Of a DNA stretch of 64,000 nucleotides, positions 12,401 to 22,701 are shown one piece after another (position 1 is the stretch's first letter; every line of letters begins with the position of its first letter). Below the pieces are notes generated by a model that searched no databases, was not told the origin of the DNA, and saw nothing but the letters and a program-made list of their open reading frames with translations. A program made the position numbers and the translations under genes. Source of the DNA: Apoderus coryli (Eukaryota > Arthropoda > Insecta > Coleoptera > Attelabidae); assembly GCA_911728435.2 (NCBI GenBank), contig OU452212.1, positions 2,920,563 through 2,984,562 on the forward strand, in the 5' to 3' direction.

Positions 12401-13911
12401 CGTGTTGTTTTGCTACTTCTTTCTCAACTTGGTGTTGTTTTGTTTCTTCTTCTTTATTTACTTTGTCTTGTTTTCTTTCATAATACATTCATTTATTAGT
12501 TGATTTCTTATTTACTATTTCCCAACTTCGTGTTGTTTACTTTCTTCTTCTCTTTCCCGGCTGCTTTTTTTTTCTTTATCCATCTGAGTTCTCGTTCTTA
12601 GCATCGTGTTGTTTCCTTTCTTCTCCGAATTGTTTCTTCAGAAAAAAACAGTTGGCCTCTCTCTGATGTAAACGACGCGACGTAAACAAAAACGAAGTAA
12701 ATGACATAAATGACGTTTGCGGTGATGTCATATCTATTTACTCAAAACAGTTTTAGCAAGTAACCATAAGTCACCACAGATGAAGATAAAGAAAACACAG
12801 TAACTTACCTTTAAAGTGATGAAACAAAACCTTGGCGTGGACGGTTGCTGGAAATGAACACTATCAATTGCTGTATGGAATTTTGACACAATGTCTCTGT
12901 TAATTTCCAAATCAGGAAATTTGATGATTAACGAATGACATTTTTGTCTTTTATTAAAGTCTTTCTCGACTTGTAGGGCACGACGAGCTTCCTGCACCGA
13001 CCAATCCTTACGAGTCGGTATGTTTTGCGATAACGGTTTCTTCTTCTTCTTTGCAGCAAGACCTAAAACCACCCGGATAGTATTATCATAGATTAAGACC
13101 ATATGAACACTGACGTACCTTTATTCTTATCCATATCGCCACTATTCCTCCTCTTCCTTTGATAATACCCCATACCAACGCTATTATTCTCGTAAATCCC
13201 ACCGTTTTGTACAACATGCCCAGCATTATTATACGGTGCTACAGCAGCAGTTGTTGATCCCCCAGGGGGTGGAGGTGGTGGTGCCGCAGCAGGTGGTGGC
13301 GGTGGTGGTAGCATGGCAGTGTTTGCATATGGTACACCATATGCTGCAGGTGCGGGATGATGCATACCGCCACCGTAATGGTTCGTCATGTGGTAACCCG
13401 GGGCGGTATTATTGGTATTGTAATTGGTTGGTGGTGGAGGTGGTAGATTTTGTGCTGTTGGGGATGGTCTTGTGTTGTTGATGGCGAGACCTGGACTGAA
13501 GAGTTTATTGTTATTATTGTTGGCCTGTATGAAACTTTCAATTACAAAAGGGAAAGTAATACAATAAGTAGGTACCTTTGTTGCGTAGGTTTACCATACG
13601 GCCTGGTTCCACTATTGCTTTGTGCCGTTTTCCCATATGATCTATTATCGCTACCATAATAATCTCTGCTTTTTCTCAAATTGTTCGACAACGGATTATT
13701 TACACTACTGTTATGCCTAGGCGATTGATTTAACCCTCTAGCATTGTGCATCTACAATTTAAATATTAATAAAATATTGGTAGGTAGGTATAACTATTTA
13801 ATACGAAACTATCTAATAACAGACACATACAGTACTTATAATTGGTGGTGGATGGGTTCTATAATATTCCTGGTAATAATTAGACATATTGTGAGTATTA
13901 TTATAACTCAT
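6404..13911 (-). CDS. Two-RRM RNA-binding protein, 11 coding exons, 767 aa
   Basis: Exons, read leftwards: 13911-13831, 13751-13576, 13495-13119, 13062-12809, 10975-10759, 10707-10558, 10495-10232, 8623-7981, 7925-7873, 7449-7418, 6460-6404. All introns are GT-AG and all phases agree. The 3' splice site at 13495 is the weakest choice. The ATG at 13911 has an in-frame TAA two codons upstream. The N-terminus is low complexity (Tyr/Asn/Ser), with proline runs at about residues 125-165 and a basic KKKKK near 215. RRM1 spans about 253-325 (SLIIKFPDL, PRFCFITLK, YLTVEY). RRM2 spans about 339-412 (LTLYVGNL, YTRYAFVCF). The C-terminal half is acidic and unstructured, with several psi-K-x-E sumoylation-type sites (IKREQ, PKREP, VKVEP, VVKKEV). 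Such proteins bind RNA in the nucleus. An insect homologue of painting of fourth is one possibility, but this is not established. Confidence 0.85.
6523..7177. repeat. 131-bp tandem array in last intron of the RRM gene
   Basis: About five copies, with unit starts near 6530, 6661, 6791, 6922 and 7053. Each holds TTACATTTATCTGCAAGAA, a palindromic GGGGTGCGACCCC and TTACAAAGGATTTCTCATCC. It fills much of the intron between exons 7449-7418 and 6460-6404. Confidence 0.9.
7733..7817. repeat. Solo partial copy of the 131-bp repeat
   Basis: The same GCAACTTTTTAATAAGTCGT and GGGGTGCGACCCC stretch occurs alone in the neighbouring intron, between exons 7925-7873 and 7449-7418. The unit has therefore moved within the gene, beyond simple tandem expansion. 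Confidence 0.85.
8722..10202. repeat. 192-bp tandem array in RRM gene intron
   Basis: About eight copies. The marker ACCTAAACTCATTGG starts at 8911, 9103, 9295, 9487, 9679 and 9870, and is degenerate near 10050: a near-constant 191-192 bp spacing. Short open frames inside differ only by repeat variants and are not genes. The array occupies most of the intron between exons 10495-10232 and 8623-7981. Confidence 0.95.
11100..12650. repeat. Degenerate pyrimidine-rich repeat block in RRM gene intron
   Basis: Long C/T-biased DNA on the plus strand, with recurring CTTCGTGTAGTTCTATTTC, TTAGCTTCGTATTG and TTTCTTCTTTCC. The transcribed strand is purine-rich. Open frames rich in Lys, Glu and Arg on the minus strand are products of this bias. 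It lies in the 1.8-kb intron that separates the two halves of RRM1. Confidence 0.8.
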
Positions 13912-15068
13912 TATTTATATACAAGAAATTAATTACAGCTTTAACAAAATTTACAAAACCAATATTATTTGTAAGATAGCACAGACGTAAATAAATACAA
14001 AAGATAATCTCCCTGTACGATGGATGACAACTCATAACTCACATCAGTTCAAATGGAATGATGATATTTCTCAGCTTTGTTGCCACACGATACTCAAAGT
14101 TCAAATTTATAATAATGGTACAACTGTTGCAACATCACCGTATACCGTACATTTACCTAGAGTGGAGGTGTTTGGACCGTATACCGTACAAACATTAAAA
14201 TTATCGTACATGTACAGTAAATTATCATATATATGGCAACGCTCTTCCTCAGCTCGCCTAGTAATAGTGTAATAAAATGTATAAAAGGAACGTATATGTG
14301 GAAACATCTAATAATTTAGCATGACAGTCACAACGACAATGACAGTATGATTACTTAGATGACACCTGATTTTTAGTGATGAGTACCATTATTTAATAAT
14401 AACTACATCACTACATGATGTGATATTAATTATTGTTCGTTATTATCTACAAATATATTTGCTGATGATATTTAGAATTCATCAATCCATTTGTCGAAAT
14501 TTACATAATAAATACCTACGAAAACAGTTTGCTGCTACTAGAGAATTTGTATTCTAAATATTCTAATAATTAGCTGAAGCAAAACCAATGAAGGAGGACG
14601 AGGATTTTTTTTAATCCATTTGATATAAAATATCACACAAATATAAATTGGTAAAAGGAATCTAGATAAAGCACAATAATTCAAAATAATTTAAAGCAAA
14701 TTAAATAAATTAAGTTAAGTTGGTTAAGATAGGAGGCTTGCCTCAACTTCGCCATTTGTAAAATGCTTTTTTTTACAATAAAGTTATTATTATTATTATT
14801 ATTATTAAGTATAAATCATTCTTTTCAATTAATAATTTAAAAACATTATTAATGCATTTATTATTTTTTACATGCTAATCTATTTTAATTACGTAAAGAT
14901 ATATCACAGCTATGTGTGTGATATATTTCCATCATCTCTTATTTCCTGATGAAAGTTGACACCTAAGCCTAAGAAGTAAGAAGTAGTAGAATTTAACCTA
15001 TAAATTAATGATAACTTTTTGTTAATCAAATTTGAATTTATTTTATATTTCTTACATTTTTTAATATT
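13912..15068. promoter_or_regulatory. Head-to-head intergenic region
   Basis: This 1.16-kb gap separates the start codons of the RRM gene (minus) and the mTERF gene (plus), so both promoters and 5' leaders should lie here. I see no clear TATA box. Near 14700-14806 a sequence ending CAATAAAG followed by (TTA)n resembles a LINE 3' tail. Otherwise it is plain AT-rich DNA. Confidence 0.45.
14700..14806 (+). mobile_element. LINE 3'-end-like fragment with (TTA)n tail
   Basis: CAATAAAG leads directly into about nine ATT triplets, a usual end for insect non-LTR elements. No coding part remains. Confidence 0.35.
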
Positions 15069-18000
15069 ATGTTATTTAAACATGTTTTAAAACCTTTACA
15101 AAGAATGGGTATTCGATTTTACGTGAATTGTGCTATAGCCAATCAACAGATACTATCAGAAGGGCTTGGTTAGTTATTTTAAGAACTTCTACAGAAAGAG
15201 GACTTAATTCGGTTATGGTAAGCACCTTTTTTTTCCCTATTAACAGCCTTTGTTTTTAGAAATATCTCCAGCAGCCGCTGAAAACATTCAGCGGCAATAT
15301 AAGTCGTTATTGAGTCGAAATCCAGAAGTTTTAAGTGAGACAATCGCTGAATGTAAACGATTAGGTTACACCAATGAAGAAATTCTTCAGAATAAAGTGC
15401 TTCTTAGTTGTTCTCGCACTGAAATATACAACAAACGTATGTCATTAGAAGAAGGTGGAGTTATTTTAACTGCTAAAAGTGTAGCCAGGTAAGTTGTAAG
15501 CAACTAAAAATAATATTTTATTGTGTTTTTTTTTGTTTCAGTTCCAGAAAAATATTAAGAAAAAAGGTGTCATATCTGAAATATCACAAATTCGTGCAGC
15601 GACAGACTGATGTAGCAAATGAGTTCCTAAAATTTATAAATCGTGACGACTATCTTTGGAACTTGGAAGGTATCACTGATGCAATAACTTGGGGTGATAT
15701 CCACTTTCACATAAAAGGACAATACTTAAGTAGGTATACGGAAGAAATGCATAGAGGTACTTTACTAGCACTTCTTTTATTTGTAGAACAACGACTAGAT
15801 ATCACAGACGATAAGTTAATGAAATTACTTCGACAATATCCTATCGCTCGCTACAGAGCTTTCAGAATAATAGAGCAAAATATCAAATTTGCTAATTCTA
15901 TCGGTATGACACCGGAGAAAATCCTCAGATTCGCTTACGTGCTAAACGCATGTCCAAACTATTATTTGACAGTGCTGAGAGATTTAGACAATATGGCTGG
16001 CATTGACTGGAAGAAAGCAATGTTTATTTGTCCGAAATTGATGTGTGTTTCACCGAAATCTATTGTAAAGATCTACGGAATTGCAAAGGTGGGGAAAAGT
16101 ATTCAAATTTTATATCTCACATCTATCTATCGTTTATAATACGTTTCCAACTCCCAATTGAGACCAATCATAGCCTTCTTTAAACATGCCATGAAATAGT
16201 ATATTTGGCAACGTCGAGTTCTAGTTCATTTGTTTGTGTTTACATTATTACATTGTATCATGCGGTCTAATTAAATCAGTCCGTATTGAACTTAGTTAAA
16301 ACAGTTTTTTATAAAACTACTAGTGATAAGTGTATATAAATATATCGTCTAAATTTTGTGGAAATAATAAATATATATAAATAAAAATAAAATATTTGTT
16401 AATACCTAAAATAAAGTGAATTGTTTGGACTCTTTGACCGGTGGTAAAAATGGCGGGATTCCTATAGGGATACTAATTGGTCCTATTTTTTATACAACTA
16501 GTAGTGGTAAGTGTGTATAAATATATTATCGTCTATATTTTCTACAAGTTACAAGATAAACTATTTGTTAATAAAATAAAGTGCTTTGTTTATTACTCTT
16601 GTACGGAGGTCATAGTGTTTGTCGTGTAACTAAGCGGTGAAAGTGTCTTTTGTATTTTGTATCTATATTTAGCTGGATTTTTAGGTAAGTAAGTACCTAC
16701 CTGATATTTTTATGATTTGTTATGAGCTTAATGTTAGGATTGTTAGGACTTTAAAGAATCTGCTAGTGGTGCCGCTTACTAAGTTGATAAACCATTGCAT
16801 TGGTCAGGCTGTATTTCTTGAAGGAGGCAATGGTTATTCCAATCTACAAAAATAAAGGATCGGTTGATGATCCGAGTAACTATCGATATTGCCAATTTTT
16901 TCAAAACTCTTTGAATCTACTTATTATTAAAAACCAAATAACTGGATATTTTGAAACAAATAATCTCTTCATGCAAAGTCAATATCATAAAAAATCGACG
17001 ACTCTTGCAATTAATAACCTTTTGCAATAATATGTTTGCTACCTTTTATGACCTCACTAAGCCTTTTGACTGTGTTTCACACGAAATACTTCTTCAGAAA
17101 CTCTCTTACTATAACTTTGATGATAACAGTGTTGCCTTGGTTGGCTCCTATCTGAGCGATCGTTTTCAGCATGTTTTGCATGTCAAGAGGAGAGACAAAG
17201 GGTTGGACAGGGTGTGTTTTGGGACATTTACTATATTTGATATACTTATGTAAATGATTTATACAGATTTCAAGAAGACTCAAATATAATTATTTTTACA
17301 ATAAAAATACATACATCGTCTCTAATAATAAAGTTTATAAAAGGGGACATGTTTCGGAGTCCTGCTCCATCATCAGCCTTAAATTTAAATCTTAAGTATT
17401 AAAAAACAAACATACTTCTCAAGGGCCTTGCCCGTGTGTTGGTTTAGGAAGTATATATTTTTTTATTTTGACCCTTTTTACCTTTTTACCTGTTATATGT
17501 AACTATGATTTTTTAATTTTTGAACCCTCTTTTAAACCCCTTGCCTCCGCTCCATGTTAATCACCACCTATAAATATCCTGTAGTATTTTCGTACCAAAT
17601 GTGGTTAAAATCCGTTAAGTGGTCTTTGAGTTCTCACGGATTCAAAATTTTTCTGACCCTTTTATAGGATTTTCACGGACGCCTATGGTACATTAATTTT
17701 TGTCGTGTATTTTTAACACCAATTCAACTACTTAAATATAAACATTTTTACATTTTAAAAATTTTTTTATTTTTCCCCCTTTTCCACTATTTACGAACGC
17801 CTATGTATGCTGCATTTTGTAGGTTATCTTATATCAAACCTAGCCAATTTTTCTGGTATATTTGGGAAACATTTTTTTTTTCGTTTTTGACCCTTTTTTT
17901 AGACTATTTTCGAACGCCTGTGTGAACCAATTCTTTTATGGAATATTTTTTAGTTTATATTGTATCACAACTATGCAAAATTATTCCATATTTCGAATAA

Positions 18001-19738
18001 GGTTAGGAAATATATATTTCTTATTAAATATTCTTGAAATAAAAGTCGACCTCCACAGAATAAATTTTAATAAATATCTCCAACAAATTACATTGTTCAC
18101 CATACATGTTTCGCAGCTCCGGGCTGCATCATCACATGCATATTTCTTATGTTTTGACACCCCTTTTCCACTATTTACGAACGCCTATGAAAGTAAGTTA
18201 TTTATGACACATTTTATAGGTTATATTCTATCAAAGCTATAAATAACTAGTTAATATTTCTGCTATGTTTAAGAAATACGTTTTTTTAAATCTTTTTTAC
18301 CCCATTTTACACTATTTTCGGACGCCAATGTGGTATAATATTTTATGTTCAATATTTTAGGTTATATTCAATTAATTGCGTAAAAATTATGCAGTATTTC
18401 GGATAAGTTTAAGAACTATGATTTTTTTAATTTTTGAACCCTCTTTTACACCCCTTGCCTACGCTCAATGTTTCCCAAAATCTAATCAGCTCCTTGCCAT
18501 GTCCAATAGTATTTTTGTACCAAATTTGGTTAAAATCTGACGGGCCGTGAAAGCATGGTAGTGTGAAACAAATTTCTAACATAACTGAAGGTTATCCCGC
18601 TAGGGGATTCGAGCGCATCTAGTGTTGGCAATAGGATATAATGGAGTTGTTACTTCTTGTCGGGCCATCGTTTGTGAACTGTGTTTCACCGGGCATATTG
18701 CCTCCTCACGCTAGATGTCGCCAAAAACATCTCTGTGTCAATTCTTTGATATAATAAACAAATCAACTTAATCTACACTAAAACTTTCAGTAAATTCTTA
18801 AATTAACTAAATGAGCATGCAAACTATATGTAAATGACACTAAATTATCACTAAAGAAATTGGGATAACACTCAAGTCGATCATATTATGACAAATATTG
18901 TTTAACAGGAATTCGATATACCGGACCAATACATAGCAGCAGTGCCGAAGGTGTTCACAGTATCACCGGAAACATTTCGTATGCGTTTGCAGGATGTGGA
19001 ACGTTCTGCCGAATTAAAGTTCCTCCTGCGGCATCCCAGACTACTACATCTCATCTATGACCATACCAAAGCCAAGTCACGTTTGCCGTTCCTTACGGAT
19101 GTGCGGTGTTCCCTCATATCTTTGTTATGTTCCTCTGAAGCAGACATGGAAAGTTTTAGTAAGAAAGTGGCACGCAGGAAGAAGGACGTTAATTCTCATC
19201 ATAGTGTGGTGAGTTAGAAAAACAACACAAGAAAGTGCAACTGAGTAGTTCCGACTTATTTCTATAATTTTTGTCTGCCGCGTGCTTTTAGGTCCGATTT
19301 GTCCAAACCATGTGTAAAGAGGACACGCAAACGATAAAGGATAAATTGAAAATTCATCCATTTGCTTTAAGTGTACCAATCGACGAAATGGAGGACACCT
19401 TGAACTATTTGAAAAGCAAACATTTCCACCCTAGGCAGATTTTGAGGGTTTTACACGTTTTACTTTACCCAAAGTAGGTTTTTATTTTGATATACCTAAT
19501 TTACTATTATTGTTGCTTGTGGTTTGGTAATTATAGGGAAAAGCTCGAAGAAGCTTTGAACGTAATGGAGAAGCGTGTCGAACTGGCTGCAGACAGATTA
19601 AATCCTGCTCAAAAACTGCAGTTAATGATCTATTTGATTGAGAAAAACTACAATTTTACTGGGGAGGGTGTGTGGCGAAGCAAACCAGTTGCTGATGATG
19701 CTGCGAGTAGTGAAACACCGAAACTTGTCTTAGAATGA
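15069..19738 (+). CDS. Mitochondrial transcription termination factor (mTERF family), 519 aa
   Basis: Six exons: 15069-15168, 15260-15488, 15542-16088, 18909-19208, 19292-19473, 19537-19738. Phases agree at every junction; the first donor is GTTAGT. The N-terminus MLFKHVLKPLQRMGIRFYV is basic and amphipathic, as for a mitochondrial targeting sequence. The body is a run of helical mTERF repeats (NPEVLSETIAECKRLGYTNEEI, QYPIARYRAFRIIEQNIKFA, HPRLLHLIYDHTK, IHPFALSVPIDEMEDTLNYL), which stack into a superhelix that binds mitochondrial DNA or RNA. Length fits insect mTTF or mTerf5; which one is not decided. The 2.8-kb third intron is full of mobile DNA. A polyadenylation signal AATAAA lies 49 bp after the stop. 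Confidence 0.92.
16301..16600 (+). repeat. Imperfect tandem duplication, about 175 bp
   Basis: ACTAGTGATAAGTGTATATA near 16317 is repeated as ACTAGTAGTGGTAAGTGTGT near 16496, followed in both by ATCGTCTA and TATTTGTTAATA. It lies just upstream of a LINE coding fragment, so it could be that element's repeated 5' leader. Confidence 0.5.
16800..17253 (+). pseudogene. LINE reverse transcriptase fragment (Jockey/CR1 type)
   Basis: Two overlapping frames encode VIPIYKNKGSVDDPSNYR, then FYDLTKPFDCVSHEILLQKL and SYLSDRFQHVLHV. These match RT fingers and the first palm motif of Jockey/CR1 LINEs. The FADD catalytic box is absent and the frame is broken. It sits in the large mTERF intron in the sense direction. 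Confidence 0.75.
17341..17381 (-). ncRNA. Hammerhead-ribozyme motif, intact core
   Basis: On the minus strand: AAGG, CTGATGA, stem II GGAG/CTCC with loop CAGGA, then GAAAC, ATGTC and CCCTT. CTGATGA and GAAA are the invariant core. The GAAACATGTC order gives a two-pair stem III and a GUC cleavage triplet. The flanking AAGG and CCTT can pair as stem I with a bulged C. Very short stem III is known for hammerheads of Penelope-like elements and retrozymes. Confidence 0.6.
17450..18560. repeat. Dispersed repeat with 115-145 bp subunits, copy 1
   Basis: Marker CGAACGCCTATG or close variants occur near 17679, 17794, 17910, 18178 and 18319, followed by TTTTAGGTTATATTCTATC and preceded by CCCTTTTCCACTATTT. 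The same order recurs at 52110-52870. An inserted 115-bp segment with a hammerhead motif interrupts this copy at 18025-18139. Confidence 0.8.
18014..18150 (-). mobile_element. 115-bp insertion with hammerhead motif and 11-bp duplication
   Basis: ATATTTCTTAT occurs exactly at 18014-18024 and 18140-18150. The related repeat near 52700 lacks the intervening 115 bp, so it shows the empty site. On the minus strand the insert begins five bases before GTGATGA, GCAGC/GCTGC hairpin and GAAACATGTA, a hammerhead with its first core C changed to G. It looks like a truncated retrocopy of a hammerhead-bearing end, as in Penelope-like elements. Confidence 0.65.
18616..18717. mobile_element. MITE, CATCTAG family, copy 2
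   Basis: Ends CATCTAGTG and CGCTAGATG. The interior is the reverse-complement counterpart of 4190-4329, so the two copies lie in opposite orientation. It sits in the large mTERF intron. Confidence 0.6.
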
Positions 19739-19786
19739 TTGTAGATCTATTTCTGTACATATTAATATACGGTAGTTTTTTTTTTC

Positions 19787-19792
19787 AATAAA
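19787..19792 (+). terminator. Polyadenylation signal of the mTERF gene
   Basis: Canonical AATAAA about 50 bp after the mTERF stop codon. Confidence 0.7.
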
Positions 19793-19935
19793 TGAAAGAT
19801 TGATTTGTAAATATTGTAAATAGTTTTTGTTTTATTCCAAATTTAAAAGCTAAAACTTCCCCCTTAAAATGTAATTTTATAGTTTTCTGTAGTGGCGTCA
19901 TCTATTTAAAAAAGGTGAGAACTAAGGAATATCTA

Positions 19936-21441
19936 CAAGGATACGGTATCGATTTAAAAGTATCGATACCCGATACCAAGTAAAGTATCGTATTTCGGTA
20001 TCGAAAGTCAAGCATCGATACTTCAAAGTATCGATACTCGATACTAACAAAAAAGTTTTACTTTTAACTTTGTCTATCTAGTCTTCTAGAATCTAGTGCC
20101 AAAATTATCAAATCCTCTTCTTCTTCTATGGCGCCACTCTTGAGAATGCAGTGTCAAAGTATTTAGGTATGTTGGTATCGATACTATGACACAGTATAAT
20201 AAATAATACAGTATTCTGTCTTTCACCATTTCACGTTTGCAAGCCGTCCTGCGCATATCGTCGCGCATGCCGCCATTATGGGTTACAACGTCAAAATAAT
20301 CCCATTGACGTAGATAGATACAGTTCACTACTGTGTTCAATATATAGTTCATTGTCGGCGTGTACGAAATAAATAAATGTTGTGTTTAAATCTAAATCTG
20401 TGTTTTGTGTTTTTGGTATAGTGTGAATTAAAAGGATTTTATTTTTATTAACGTGTCTTGGGATTCATATAATGAATAATCACGGAGGACATGTGTGTGT
20501 TGCAAAATGTTGTCCCAATAAGCGGTACACTTGCTCTAAACATTTTTTTCGCTTCCCCAAAGATCCTGTTAGGTGAGTAATAAGTAAAAATTAAGATAAA
20601 TACTAGATAATTTTACGTTTATAACAACTATTTGTATAACCGTAAAATTTATATTACGAAATGACAGTATCTAATATGTTTTTAAACTAAATACAAGTGA
20701 AACATAAACACAAGTTGTCGCGTGGCTAGTTGTTATTTTATTGACAATATCATTATAAAGTTTCAAGAAGTTTTTGCCAAAATTTGCCTTTAAAGTTGCT
20801 GTTGTTGTAATTTGTGAATTAAACTACCCGTTTAACTCACTACAACGATATTCATAATAAACCACGAAAATTGAAATAAACGCGATTTATTAATAAAGAA
20901 AAATAACAAACTAAATACAAAACTGAAACGATTTTAACTGACGAATATAATATAGAAATTGAAAACTAATCAAAAATCTGACAATCTTAATTCTTTTTTG
21001 ACAATAACAACTTTTTCCAATAGTTATTATTATTGTTATTAAAAATCACCCAATCATGTCAACATTTAACTGATGACACCACTCAAGGTTGTTTTCAATC
21101 ACTATGACACACCACAAATATTTCTGAAATTGACAGCGATATTATTATGTACTTAAATATTTTTACAAAAATAAAAATACAGTACTGTGGTTAGAAACCA
21201 AAAACTATAATTATTCTTAGTCAGGACCTGTTTTGTAACCCAAAATGGCGGCATCTTACGTCACACTTTTTTTCAAAGTGCGAACGTGGAGACGGAATGC
21301 TGTACTTATTAATGCTGTGACTATGATTTAAGACGTGTAAGTATCGATACTGCTTAAATATCGAACAAAAAGTATCGATGCCAAAAGTACTTGGTATCGG
21401 AACTGAAGTATCGATACGTAGTAGTATCGTTCGTATCCCTA
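19936..21441 (+). mobile_element. P-element-like DNA transposon remnant
   Basis: The left end CAAGGATACG and the right end (reverse TAGGGATACG) start imperfect inverted repeats of about 100 bp rich in GTATCGATAC, both containing CGATACCAAGTA. Outside them are AATATCTA (19928-19935) and TATATCTA (21442-21449), an 8-bp target duplication with one mismatch. Inside is a THAP-type first exon. THAP, 8-bp duplications and CA-type ends together point to the P superfamily. The transposase catalytic region is not recognisable, so this is an internally deleted copy. Confidence 0.6.
20472..20572 (+). pseudogene. THAP zinc-finger first exon, 34 codons
   Basis: Starts at an ATG and ends exactly at AG followed by donor GTGAGT. 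The peptide contains HVCVAKCCPNKR and KHFFRFPKD. These match the start of a THAP domain: the first two zinc-binding Cys and the FxRFPxD segment. The second half of the domain (C-x2-H, AVPTIF) should lie in a following exon, which I cannot find before the right terminal repeat. Confidence 0.6.
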
Positions 21442-21452
21442 TATATCTATCT

Positions 21453-21921
21453 AATATTAGGGTTATTCTTTCGTAGTGATTGATCTGAACAAGTGAATGT
21501 GATTAAACTGAATGTGATTATACTGAACTGAATATTTGGCGAAACCGAAAGAACATCTTATTTGTGATTGTCTTTCACTTAACCTCGAAAACTTGTGAAA
21601 ACAACCAAATCTGCTCTGAAAACTGAAAAATTATTTCTTCCATGATATTATTATCCATGTTTTAAACTTTTACAATTTATTGATTTGATTCGAACTCATA
21701 TTCCAATTATTATCTCTCAATATTCAATACTTTTAGAGGTTAACTGTTAACTGAACGAACTAACCGGTACCCAGAGGTTGATCAGTAAGCGGCAAGGGGG
21801 GAAGGCATTTTAATCAGTTTGGTAGAAGTGACCGATGTCGAAAGAATACGTACAATCGTGAATGAACTGATTATTTTCAGATTGTTCACTTAGTTCAGTA
21901 CGAAAGAATAACCCTAATATT
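21453..21921. mobile_element. MITE with 23-bp inverted ends, mariner-like
   Basis: AATATTAGGGTTATTCTTTC plus GTA at the left is inverted perfectly at the right (CGAAAGAATAACCCTAATATT). A TA on each side of the TTAGGG end would fit the Tc1/mariner target. Inner sequences CAAGTGAATG and CATTCACG extend the symmetry. It abuts the P-like element's right duplication with only three bases between. Confidence 0.65.
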
Positions 21922-22213
21922 GATTTACAGAAGCATAGTGTTTGTTTATCTATGACAGAAGCATTGTCTTTATAAAGACAATGACAGAAGTATAGCGCTT
22001 CTGGTCATATTTGTAGTAGCGCCATCTGTTTACAAGAGGAGAGAACTAAAGAATTATGACTATACAGGCTACTCTTATATACAGAAATCACAATAAGATT
22101 ACCGTCGTTAAGATCACGTAAAAAAGGGAACTAGCTAATTAATTACAGGTTTTTGAGTTACAGTCATCGAAAATGAAGTAGTATTTTTTGTTGTTGTAAC
22201 GCCGAGAGGAAAC

Positions 22214-22394
22214 CATTGTGTTTATTATTATAATAGAGTGTGTCAGCGCTTGGTTAGTACCATCATCTAACAATAGACGGCGTTATCACCTTCAGTCGTT
22301 CATTAATAAATTTCTGGTATATCATAGCGCCATCTGTTGTTAGTTGACATGTACTAACCAACCGCTGACACACTATATTATAATAAACACAATG
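22214..22394. mobile_element. Palindromic MITE, about 75-bp arms
   Basis: The left arm CATTGTGTTTATTATTATAA, GTGTGTCAGCGCTTGGTTAG is matched in inverse at the right with a few differences. The ends pair from CATTG to CAATG. A non-coding foldback element. Confidence 0.7.
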
Positions 22395-22701
22395 AGGGAA
22401 CTAAAGCAAAGGCAATTACAGGGCTCTGTTCGAAAAGACGGTTTGTGGCATTTTAATTTGTTACTTTCCCGCACAGGGGAAGTATTGTGAATGCGTTAAG
22501 AAAAAAAATTGAGATAAAGACGGATATAACCATTTTGAAGTTCCTTGAGACGATTAATACCATTTCCAGATATTGGTTTACAGCGATACGTCACTTTTGA
22601 TAATCGTCCCTATAATTCTCGAGAAAATTGCGTTTAAAATTTCACCAGTTAGGTAGTTGGAACATATCTTATTACAATTATAATACAATATTGTCAAAGA
22701 G

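Noticed and set aside
15169..15259. Alternative mTERF first exons reading through to ATG-GTAAGC at about 15218
   Set aside because: They would need a 29-bp intron or create stops. The 15168/15260 junction gives a normal 91-bp intron and correct phase.
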